A DNA stretch of 47,014 nt from Hamadaea sp. Its GTDB lineage: Bacteria; Actinomycetota; Actinomycetes; Mycobacteriales; Micromonosporaceae. The DNA is taken from contig NZ_JABFVK010000082.1 of NCBI RefSeq assembly GCF_013362815.1, positions 1-47,014 of the forward strand, given 5' to 3'. Both the position numbers and the translations under genes were made by a program. Under the pieces are notes generated by a model. The model was not told the origin of the DNA. It ran no database searches and saw nothing but the letters and a program-made list of their open reading frames with translations. Positions 39,660-46,799 of this stretch are shown here, piece by piece (position 1 is the first letter of the stretch; each line of letters opens with the position of its first letter).

Positions 39660-39715
39660 CATGATCAGCGGAAGTTCCGCGGGGCTATGACCCCACGAAA
39701 CTTCCGCTGATCATG
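39660..39715. terminator. Bidirectional terminator hairpin
   Basis: Perfect 17-bp arms CATGATCAGCGGAAGTT (39660-39676) and AACTTCCGCTGATCATG (39699-39715). Inside, further pairs with two mismatches lead to a GGGG/CCCC stem and a CTATGA loop. It sits between two convergent genes, 8 bp past the cupin stop, and should end both transcripts. Confidence 0.85.
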
Positions 39716-39731
39716 AGGCGGGCGGGACGGG

Positions 39732-40112
39732 TCAGTCCGGCACGGCGTGCACGTGCGTGAGGTCGCGCCGCAACGCCGCTGCACCGTGCAGGTAGACGTG
39801 GGTGATCCCGTCGCGGGGCAGCTCGGTCTCGACGTGCGCCATCAGGCGGATCACTCGCGGCATGGCCCCGGCGATGTCGAGCTCCTGGGCGCAGATCAGC
39901 GGCACGTCCGACATGCCCATCAGGCGCGCGGCGTACGCCGGGAACTCGGAGTGGATGTCGGGCGTGGCCGTGAAGATCGCGCTGATCAGATCCTCGGTGT
40001 CGAGGTCGTTGCTGTGCAGGACCTCCTTGACGAGCTCGGCGACCCGGTCCAGCAGGTGCTCCCGCTCGTCGACGTCCAGCTGGGTCGCCCCGCGTACTGC
40101 CCGAATCGGCAC
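39732..40112 (-). CDS. aroH: Chorismate mutase, AroH type
   Basis: 126 residues, the size of the trimeric Bacillus-type enzyme. Active-site residues are all present one position before the B. subtilis numbering: Arg7 (VRGAT), Cys74 and Glu77 (ICAQELDIAG), Arg89 (PRVIR), Tyr107 and Arg115 (HVYLHGAAALRRDL). The enzyme turns chorismate into prephenate for phenylalanine and tyrosine synthesis. The GTG at 40112 has GGAGGAGG about 5 nt upstream. It is a single gene, with no other shikimate genes nearby, and is separated from the cupin gene by a strong terminator. Confidence 0.96.
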   Translation of the reverse strand: MPIRAVRGATQLDVDEREHLLDRVAELVKEVLHSNDLDTEDLISAIFTATPDIHSEFPAYAARLMGMSDVPLICAQELDIAGAMPRVIRLMAHVETELPRDGITHVYLHGAAALRRDLTHVHAVPD

Positions 40113-40158
40113 TGTGCCTCCTCCAAGAGCCCGGCTTAAGGAAAGCCTGCTAGAACGA

Positions 40159-41001
40159 TCACTCTAGCGAGGCGATGGAGGCCGAGAGCAGCGCGTCGAG
40201 CTCCGAGCCCACCAGGGCGTCGTCCCAGAGCCGGTCCAGGGTGCGCGCGTACAGGGCGGTCGCGCCGTCGGAGAAGAAGATCTCGCCGCTGAACGTCTCG
40301 ACGACGGTCACGGAGTCGTAGATCTGGAAGCCGTTCTGCGGCGTCGTCGCGATGGGGCGATCCAGCGGCAGCACCCCGAACCGGATGTTCGGCAGCACGA
40401 TGATCTCCCGCATCGCGGCCAGCTGTTCCCGGAGCACCTCCGGCGGGCAGGTACGCCACCGCAGCACCGGCTCGGCGAGCAGGAACTCGAAGCGTTTGGC
40501 CGGGTTGTAGAGCTGCCGTCCCCGGGCGAGCCGAGTCTGGACGGCAGCTTCCTCGTCGTGCACGTCGAGCCCGTGCAACACCACCTGCTCGCGGAACACC
40601 CGCCGCGCGTACGCGGCCGTCTGCACGAGCCCGGGCACCCAGGCGACCTCGAAATGGCGTACGGATGCCGACCGTTCGACGAGCTGGTTGTAATCGGCCT
40701 GCACGGAGCTCTGCCCCTGGCGCATCCGGCGTCGCCAGTCCCGGTGCTCCGCTTCGACCCGGCGCAGCAGCCCGGTGAGCTCGGCGGATTCGGATCGGCT
40801 GACCTGGCACAGCGCAGACCAGGCGCGCAGATCGGCGGCGGTCGGAATCTGGCGGCCGTGCTCGATCCGGCTCACCCGGGAGGCGTGCCAGCCCAGCTGG
40901 GCGGCGAAGTCCTTACCGGACAGCCCGGTACGCCGGCGGAGGCCTCGTAGCGCCTCCGCCAGCATCCCGGTTTCCCGCTGCCGCTCGGTGAGGGTGGTCA
41001 T
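40159..41001 (-). CDS. XRE-family regulator with DUF5753 domain
   Basis: 280 residues. The helix-turn-helix (about 15-70) reads LRGLRRRTGLSGKDFAAQLG and ASRVSRIEHGRQIPTAADLRAW. From about 90 the DUF5753 domain follows (FEVAWVPGLVQTAAYARRV; VLREQLAAMREIIVLPNIRFGVLP; FSGEIFFSDG). These proteins are abundant in differentiating actinomycetes (WhiJ/abaA-like loci) and usually act with a small acidic partner. Here the gene at 41163-41363, 160 bp upstream on the same strand, is the candidate partner. The effector is unknown. Confidence 0.93.
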   Translation of the reverse strand: MTTLTERQRETGMLAEALRGLRRRTGLSGKDFAAQLGWHASRVSRIEHGRQIPTAADLRAWSALCQVSRSESAELTGLLRRVEAEHRDWRRRMRQGQSSVQADYNQLVERSASVRHFEVAWVPGLVQTAAYARRVFREQVVLHGLDVHDEEAAVQTRLARGRQLYNPAKRFEFLLAEPVLRWRTCPPEVLREQLAAMREIIVLPNIRFGVLPLDRPIATTPQNGFQIYDSVTVVETFSGEIFFSDGATALYARTLDRLWDDALVGSELDALLSASIASLE

Positions 41002-41162
41002 CGTCTACTTCGTCAACTTGGCCGGACATGGCACCCGAGAGCCGTCCCCAGTACCGCCCCCCGAAAATGCGACCCTGAGGTGCCGCTGATTCACGGTAGG
41101 CCGCCAAGTCCCGACGTTGCCCGTCCACCGGTAAAGGCACCGCTTCGGGTGACGTCGTGTAG

Positions 41163-41363
41163 TCAGACGACTTCGCGGAGCCGATCAAGGACGTCGGCCG
41201 GAACGTACACCGCATCCTCGTCGTCGGCCAGGTCGCGCAGGGCGGCGCGGGTGGCGTCGTCGAGCTTGACCCCCTGCACGACATAACCGCCGTCGGTCCG
41301 GTAGAGCGCCGGGCAGCCGCCGCCGCCGGACCACACCGTCTTCCAGAGGTACTCGATCTCCAT
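41163..41363 (-). CDS. Small conserved protein, likely partner of the XRE regulator
   Basis: 66 residues: WSGGGGCPALYRTDGGYVVQ, then VKLDDATRAALRDLADDEDA and YVPADVLDRL. Proteins with the CPALY-TDxGxYVVQG block are common in actinomycetes and tend to lie next to XRE-type regulators, but their function is not known to me. GGGAG is spaced 5 nt from the ATG at 41363. The gene is probably transcribed together with the XRE gene, although the 160 bp between them shows no feature I can name. Confidence 0.8.
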   Translation of the reverse strand: MEIEYLWKTVWSGGGGCPALYRTDGGYVVQGVKLDDATRAALRDLADDEDAVYVPADVLDRLREVV

Positions 41364-41732
41364 GACAACTCCCAGTGTGTATTGGGGTCAGTTGATTGTG
41401 GAGACACACCGTCGCGGCGTCTGTCGGCCGTATGGAGCCGTTTGCACGGTGTCGCGATCGGACACTCGCCACGTGGACGATGTCTCTCCCCTCCACGCTA
41501 GCGTGAATGCCACTAAAGCTCCGCAAATCCCACATTTGGGAGCGGTCACGTTTCGCCGATGTCGCCGATTCAACGGCCGGATATGCGAAGAGGTACGCGA
41601 CGATCACCGTCCGGCGTGATCGTTGAGTGGTCACCTAAGTAGCGAACCTCGCCGATGCGTACCGCCGGTCGGCGGCTCTCGGCCCGAACGCCCGTCTTGA
41701 CCTGCCGGAGCCGCGTGCCATCATGAGGAATC
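41364..41732. other. Long intergenic region with a 12-bp palindrome
   Basis: No credible gene. CACGCTAGCGTG (41494-41505) is a perfect 12-bp palindrome that also contains TAGCGT on both strands. CCCACATTTGGG (about 41532) is a weaker inverted repeat. TTGACC (41697-41702) and CATCAT (41719-41724), 16 bp apart, may be the promoter of the response-regulator gene. The palindrome is a candidate site for the XRE regulator. Confidence 0.5.
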
Positions 41733-41786
41733 GTCACGACCATCGCCACCCCCCTCGAGGCGGCTCCCGCCCGCACCGCGCGCCTG

Positions 41787-42443
41787 TTGCTCATCGAAGA
41801 CGACGACGGCGTCGCGCGGTTGATCGCGCGTGCCCTGAGCCGGGACGGCCACGTCGTCGAGCGCGCCGGCACCGGTGAAGAGGGTCTCCGGTACGCCACC
41901 GGCGAGGACTTCGACCTGGTCCTGCTCGATCTGATGCTCCCGGGGCTGCACGGGTCGGCGGTGCTGGCCGAGCTGATCCGGCGACGCCCCCATCAGCGGA
42001 TCATCGTGCTGTCGGCGGTGCCCGAGGTCGGCACCCGGGTGGCCTGTCTGGAGGCGGGGGCGGCCGACTTCGTCAGCAAGCCGTTCGCGCTGGCCGAACT
42101 GCTCGCCCGGGTACGCGCGCGGCTCCGCGACCGGGCACCGGGACCGGCCGCCGACTCCGTCGTGATCGGCCCGATCTGCCTCGATCTCGCCCTCCACCGG
42201 GTGGCCGTCGACGGCCACTGGACGGCGCTGAGCTACCGGGAGTTCCTGCTGCTGCGGCACCTGATGGAGTCCGGCGGGCGGGCCTGCGACCGGTCGGAGC
42301 TGCTGCACGCCGTCTGGGGCATGACCTTCGACCCCGGCAGCAACGTCGTCGACGTGACCGTCCGCCGGCTGCGCGCCAAGCTGGATCACCCCGACCGGAT
42401 CGAGACCGTACGCCATGTCGGCTATCGCTTCGCCACTCCGTGA
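41787..42443 (+). CDS. OmpR-type response regulator (start codon unclear)
   Basis: A receiver domain (LLIEDDDG with the acidic pocket, phospho-acceptor Asp48 in LLDLMLPG when counted from the TTG, SKPF lysine) and a C-terminal winged helix (YREFLLLRHLMES, NVVDVTVRRLRAKLDHP, VRHVGYRF). The TTG at 41787 would cut into the first strand (RLLLIED), so it is probably too late. The frame is open back to 41727 with G/C in every third position, but the only candidate codons there are ATC (41730) and GTC (41733), just after GAGGA (41725-41729). The real start is therefore non-canonical or a base differs here. It is followed by its kinase with a 29-nt overlap. Confidence 0.85.
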   Translation: MLIEDDDGVARLIARALSRDGHVVERAGTGEEGLRYATGEDFDLVLLDLMLPGLHGSAVLAELIRRRPHQRIIVLSAVPEVGTRVACLEAGAADFVSKPFALAELLARVRARLRDRAPGPAADSVVIGPICLDLALHRVAVDGHWTALSYREFLLLRHLMESGGRACDRSELLHAVWGMTFDPGSNVVDVTVRRLRAKLDHPDRIETVRHVGYRFATP

Positions 42444-43473
42444 CGATCTCCGGAGCGCTCCGGGGAGCCCGTTCGGCCCCAAGCTGCCCGAGTCGTTCCG
42501 GCTGGGCTGGACCCTGCGCGCGATCTGGCTGATCGGCGCGGCGGTCTGCGCGACCGCGATGTGGCTGCTCCCCGCGACGGCGACGATCCCGTTCCACCTG
42601 ATGTGGATCGGCCTGTCCCTGCTGTACGGCTTCACCCGCTGGCGGCCGGTCGAGCTGGCCGTCATGGTCGGCGTGACCGCCGCGGCGACCGGCGGGATCC
42701 TGATCAGCCACGCGGCGGGCGGAAAGATCGAGTGGCTGGAAACGCTCGAAGTGCCGCTCAGCGTCGCCTTGATCGCGGTCACCGCCGCCCTGGTACGCCG
42801 CCGCCATCTGGCCCTCCTGGCGCTGGCCGACGCCGCCGACCGGGACCGGCAGCTCGCCGAGGCCCGGCAGCACATGATGCGGCAGGTCGCACACGAGCTG
42901 CGTACGCCGATCACCGTCGCGCGCGGTTTCACCGAGCTCGTCGCCGACCGGCACACCGATCCGGACACCCGGGAGGATTCCGAGACGGTCGTGGCCGAGC
43001 TGGACAAACTGGCCCGGATCACGCAGCGCCTGGTGACGCTGATCGACGCCGACGGCGCGTACGTGCCCGAGGCGCTCGACCTGCCGACCGAGGTGACCCG
43101 GATCGTGCGGCGGTGGACGCCGGCCGCCGGCCGGACCTGGTCCTGGGCGTGCACACCCGGGACGGTCCTGGCCAACCGCGACCGGCTTGAGGCGGTCCTC
43201 GACTGCCTGCTGGACAACGCCGTGAAGTTCACCCGCCCCGGCGACCCCATCGCCGTCGACGGCCGCGCCGACGACCTCGGATGGACGATCACCGTCACCG
43301 ACGCCGGCCCGGGGCCGACTCCGGGCGGGCCGGGCACCGGCACCAGCCTGGGCCTGGTGATGGCCCGGACGGTGGTGGAGGGCTGGGGCGGACAGGTACG
43401 CCTGTCCCACGACGCCGCGACGGGCACCACCGTCACGCTGCACGTTCCGGCGCAGTCGCCGGAAGGCAGATGA
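42415..43473 (+). CDS. Two-component sensor histidine kinase
   Basis: 352 residues. Four membrane helices (about 32-52, 58-74, 80-98 and 110-127) are followed directly by the HisKA helix with no HAMP domain; the phosphorylated His160 is in QVAHELRTP. The ATP-binding domain has the N box LLDNAVKF, the G1 box DAGPGP and the G2 box GTGTSLGL. Little sequence is exposed outside the cell, so it may sense membrane state or a partner protein. The ATG overlaps the response-regulator gene by 29 nt. The gene is followed by a 384-bp region holding a degenerate repeat. Confidence 0.92.
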   Translation: MSAIASPLRDDLRSAPGSPFGPKLPESFRLGWTLRAIWLIGAAVCATAMWLLPATATIPFHLMWIGLSLLYGFTRWRPVELAVMVGVTAAATGGILISHAAGGKIEWLETLEVPLSVALIAVTAALVRRRHLALLALADAADRDRQLAEARQHMMRQVAHELRTPITVARGFTELVADRHTDPDTREDSETVVAELDKLARITQRLVTLIDADGAYVPEALDLPTEVTRIVRRWTPAAGRTWSWACTPGTVLANRDRLEAVLDCLLDNAVKFTRPGDPIAVDGRADDLGWTITVTDAGPGPTPGGPGTGTSLGLVMARTVVEGWGGQVRLSHDAATGTTVTLHVPAQSPEGR

Positions 43474-43689
43474 CAGTCCTGTCACGCGGCTGATCTTCGG
43501 CGCTCGCCGCTTCTAGGCTGAACAAAGCGTCGGTGCAGGTAGGTGCGCTGGACGCGGTCGGTCCGTCTGTCCTCCCCGACAGGCTCCATCGAGCTCCCGC
43601 CAGCTGCTGCAAACAGGCGGGACGCGGACCCAGTGTGACCGGGGCGCGGGACAAACCGGCTTTTCCCGCCCCGGTCACCCAACTCCCCG

Positions 43690-43820
43690 GCGAACCGCGA
43701 ACCCACGAACCCACCGAAGCCGCGAACCCAGCGAAACCGCGGGCCCGCGAGACCGGGCCCGTGAGACCGCGAAGCCCGCGAAACCGCGCACCCTGGGAAT
43801 GCGAGAACCCGCGAAGCCAG
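43690..43820. repeat. Degenerate GCGAANCC tandem repeat
   Basis: About twelve copies of a (G/C)CGA(A/G)NCC word start at 43690, 43697, 43705, 43714, 43722, 43731, 43747, 43761, 43769, 43778, 43801 and 43811, mostly 8-9 bp apart. They lie in the gene-free region 43474-43857 between two kinase genes. No frame through it has the residue composition of a normal protein, so I treat it as a non-coding repeat. Confidence 0.7.
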
Positions 43821-43857
43821 CACCCCGGGAAAGCCGGGCATCAGCGATGATGAGAGC

Positions 43858-46083
43858 GTGTCGCGCAGAGCCCCGGCGGTGGCGGCGATCGTCCTGGCGG
43901 TGCTGGGCGTCGTCGGAGTCGCCGTGCGGCTCGACGCCCCTGGTGACGGCACCATCGTCCCGCTCGGCTGGTCGTCGCTGCGTCCGGACGGCGTCGTCGT
44001 CGAAGTGCCCGATCCCGATGGGACCGTGCTGCGTACCGGGGATCGTGTCGTGGCGGTCGACGGGCAAGTGCTGGCCGAGAAGCTCGGCGCGGTGGACCGT
44101 CCCGACCCGGGCGCGACTCTGCCCTACGTCGTCGGCGACCGGACCGAACAAGTCACCGTCGCCCGGTCCGAGGTCGGGCCCCTGGTGCACCAGGCGTGGG
44201 GTGACCTGGTCTTCGTGCTGGCCCTTGCGGCACTGGCCGTCGCGCTCTACGTACGCCGCCCGGACGAACCGTCCACCGGCCCGTTGCTCGTGCTGTCAGC
44301 CGGTCTGCTGGGCAGCACAGCCGTCGTGGTCGCCGGACTACCGGTGCTGTCGCTGGCCACGGGCGGTCCGCAGTTCTGGTTGTTCCATCTCAACGCCGTC
44401 GGTGCGTACTCGGTCGCCTGGGGCGCGCTGCTCGCGTTCACGCTCACCCTCACCCGGGATCATCCGTGGGCATCCCGCCGCACGGTCGGACTCGCGTACG
44501 CCGCTCCCCTGGCGGTGATGCTGCTTCTCACCGCATACGTGGGGCTGACCGGGGACGATCCGCTACGGTCGCTCGCCTGGATCCACACTGGAGAGACGGC
44601 GGTCGCCGCCGCCACGCTGATCATCACGACGGTCTCCTGGGTGATGACCTACCGCCACACGAACGCCGTCATGCGCGGCCGCCTGCGCTGGCTCGGCGTC
44701 GGCGGCGCGGTGACCGCTGTCGTCGGTCTCCTCGGCTGGCACCTGCCGCAGCTGCTCACCGGGCATGCGGCGCTGCCATGGGGCGCGCTGGGCCTGTCCG
44801 GGCTGCCGTTCGTGGCCGGGGTCGGGGTGGCGTTGCGCCGCCACCGGCTGTTCGACATCGAACGGCTGGCGAACCGGTCGCTCGTCTACGCCTCGACCGT
44901 CGCCGTCCTCGTCACCGGGTACGCCCTCGCCGTCGGCCTCCTCGCGAGCCTCTTGCGGCTGTCGGGACCGGTGGCCGCGGCGCTGGCCGCGGCCGGCGCG
45001 GCCTTCGCGCTGGCCCCGTTGCGGAGCGCCGCCCAGCGTGCCGTCGACCGCATGATGTACGGCGACCGCCACGACCCGGCCGGGGCGCTGGACCGGCTCG
45101 GCGCACGCCTGCAGGCGGTCCTGCTTCCGGCCGACGTGCTGCCCGCGCTGGTGGAGACGGTGGCTCGCTCGTTGCGCGTGCCGTACACCGCCATCGATCT
45201 GGCGGACGGCGCGGGTGGGTTCGCCCTCGGGGCCGAGCACGGGCGGCCGCCCGACGCCGAGCCGGTGCACACCGAACCGGTGCACTACCAAGGCCAGACC
45301 GTGGGCCGGTTGCGCGTCTCCGCTCGCGGGCGCGACGATCCGCTCGACCCGGTCGACCTGCGGCTGCTCGGTTCGCTGGCGCAGCAGGCCGGACCGGCGG
45401 TGCAGGCGGTGCGCCTCCACGACGACCTCGTCCGGTCCCGCGCCGAGGTGGTCGCGTCCAGAGAGGACGAACGGCGGCGGCTCCGGCGCGATCTACACGA
45501 CGGTCTCGGCCCGACACTCGCGGCCATCGGGCTCAAGGCCGGGCTCGCGGCCCGCGGCGTGCCGGACGACTCGGCCGCGCACGCCGCGCTGCGGGAGATC
45601 GCCACCGAGGCCACCGCGTCCCTCGGCGACGTCCGCCGCCTGGTCGAGGCCCTGCGCCCGCCCGCGCTCGACGAACTCGGCCTGGTGGGCGCGGTCCGCT
45701 CCCGCGCCGCCACGCTCGCGGGCGAGGTCGCGATCGCGGTGTCCGGCGACGACGCGCCGGGTCCGTTGCCGGCCGCGGTCGAGACGGCGGCCTACCGCAT
45801 CGCGGTCGAGGCCATGACCAATGTGGTACGCCATTCGGCCGCCACGAGTTGCCTGGTCGAGATAACGCTGCGACCGGAGTTCGTCGAGGTGACCGTCACC
45901 GACGACGGCCAGGGCATCGACCCCGCCCGGGCGGCCGGAGTGGGTCTTCGGGCGATGCGTGAGCGCGCCGCCGAGGTCGGCGGCGAGGTGTCGATAGGCT
46001 CAGGCGTTGACGGAGTGGGCACTCGGGTGCACGCTCGTCTGCCGATCGCCGCCATGACGCCGCCTGACGGGAGAACCGGATGA
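43858..46083 (+). CDS. NarL-type sensor kinase with PDZ-like N-terminal region
   Basis: 741 residues. Helix 1 (about 7-24) is followed by an extracytoplasmic stretch (about 30-110) with TGDRVVAVDGQVLAEKL, the core of a PDZ fold, then seven or more helices (about 113-375). A GAF-like domain covers about 405-515, and HisKA_3 has EDERRRLRRDLHDGLGPTL with His547. HATPase motifs follow (MTNVVRHS, DDGQGIDP, GLRAMRERA). PDZ-like sensing parts are unusual in this kinase class and suggest detection of protein termini or envelope proteins. GATGAT (43846-43851) lies 6 nt before the GTG. It is coupled to its regulator by an ATGA overlap. Confidence 0.9.
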   Translation: MSRRAPAVAAIVLAVLGVVGVAVRLDAPGDGTIVPLGWSSLRPDGVVVEVPDPDGTVLRTGDRVVAVDGQVLAEKLGAVDRPDPGATLPYVVGDRTEQVTVARSEVGPLVHQAWGDLVFVLALAALAVALYVRRPDEPSTGPLLVLSAGLLGSTAVVVAGLPVLSLATGGPQFWLFHLNAVGAYSVAWGALLAFTLTLTRDHPWASRRTVGLAYAAPLAVMLLLTAYVGLTGDDPLRSLAWIHTGETAVAAATLIITTVSWVMTYRHTNAVMRGRLRWLGVGGAVTAVVGLLGWHLPQLLTGHAALPWGALGLSGLPFVAGVGVALRRHRLFDIERLANRSLVYASTVAVLVTGYALAVGLLASLLRLSGPVAAALAAAGAAFALAPLRSAAQRAVDRMMYGDRHDPAGALDRLGARLQAVLLPADVLPALVETVARSLRVPYTAIDLADGAGGFALGAEHGRPPDAEPVHTEPVHYQGQTVGRLRVSARGRDDPLDPVDLRLLGSLAQQAGPAVQAVRLHDDLVRSRAEVVASREDERRRLRRDLHDGLGPTLAAIGLKAGLAARGVPDDSAAHAALREIATEATASLGDVRRLVEALRPPALDELGLVGAVRSRAATLAGEVAIAVSGDDAPGPLPAAVETAAYRIAVEAMTNVVRHSAATSCLVEITLRPEFVEVTVTDDGQGIDPARAAGVGLRAMRERAAEVGGEVSIGSGVDGVGTRVHARLPIAAMTPPDGRTG

Positions 46084-46712
46084 TCCAGGTGCTGGTCGCC
46101 GACGACCATCCGATGTTCGTGTCGGGGCTGGCCGCGCTACTTGCCGCCGAGGACGACCTTACCGTCGTCGCCGTCTGTGCGAGCGGCGCCGAGGCGCTGG
46201 AGCAGGCCGGCGTCCATCAGCCCGACGTCGCCGTCCTCGACGTCAACATGCCCGACGGCGACGGGCTCACCGTCACGGCGGCGATGCGCACGCAGGGCCT
46301 GCCGACCCGGGCGCTCATCCTGACGATGTATGACGACGACGAGAACGTGCTGGCCGCGCTGCGCGCCGGGGCGTACGGGTATGCGCTCAAAGGCTCCGGT
46401 CCGGAGGAGATCGTCGCGGCGGTCCGCGCCGTGGCTCGCGGCGAAGCCGTATTCGGGGCGGGCATCGCGGCGAAACTGCTCGGCCACTTCGCCAAGGCGG
46501 CGTCCGCGTCCCCGTTCCCCCAGCTCACCGAGCGCGAGCACGAAGTACTCGGGTTGCTCGCCCGGGGCATGGACAACACGGCGATCGCCCGGCGGCTCGG
46601 GGTCAGCGGCAAGACCGTCCGCAACCACGTCTCGAACGTGATCACGAAATTGCACGTCACCGACCGGTCGGGTGCGGTGATCAAGGCGCGCGAGGCGGGC
46701 CTGGGCGGGTGA
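46080..46712 (+). CDS. NarL/FixJ-type response regulator
   Basis: 210 residues. The receiver domain has VLVADDHPMF, the phospho-acceptor Asp54 (AVLDVNMPDGDG) and the ALKGS lysine. The LuxR-type helix-turn-helix (about 147-205) reads LTEREHEVLGLLARGMDNTA, then RRLGVSGKTVRNHVSNVI. The ATG overlaps the stop of the kinase gene (ATGA), so they are a cognate pair. The regulon is unknown; the downstream membrane-protein gene is one candidate. Confidence 0.96.
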   Translation: MIQVLVADDHPMFVSGLAALLAAEDDLTVVAVCASGAEALEQAGVHQPDVAVLDVNMPDGDGLTVTAAMRTQGLPTRALILTMYDDDENVLAALRAGAYGYALKGSGPEEIVAAVRAVARGEAVFGAGIAAKLLGHFAKAASASPFPQLTEREHEVLGLLARGMDNTAIARRLGVSGKTVRNHVSNVITKLHVTDRSGAVIKAREAGLGG

Positions 46713-46750
46713 CCGCCCCCATCCGGTGACGCGAGATTCCTGATCCGCCC

Positions 46751-46776
46751 GGGACAACGTCCCGTGACAGCGGGAC
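46751..46776. terminator. Alternative hairpins after the response-regulator gene
   Basis: GTCCCG (46759-46764) pairs with CGGGAC (46771-46776) around TGACAG, and also, in a mutually exclusive form, GGGAC (46751-46755) pairs with GTCCC (46759-46763) around AAC. It lies 39 bp past the stop codon. It may be a weak terminator or a regulatory site for the next gene. Confidence 0.4.
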
Positions 46777-46799
46777 GGCGGCCCGCCGACGCTCAAGGC

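Noticed and set aside
43533-43850. A 105-codon plus-strand frame through the GCGAANCC repeat
   Set aside because: Its composition simply reflects the repeat (Pro/Arg/Glu), it has no start signal and no domain.
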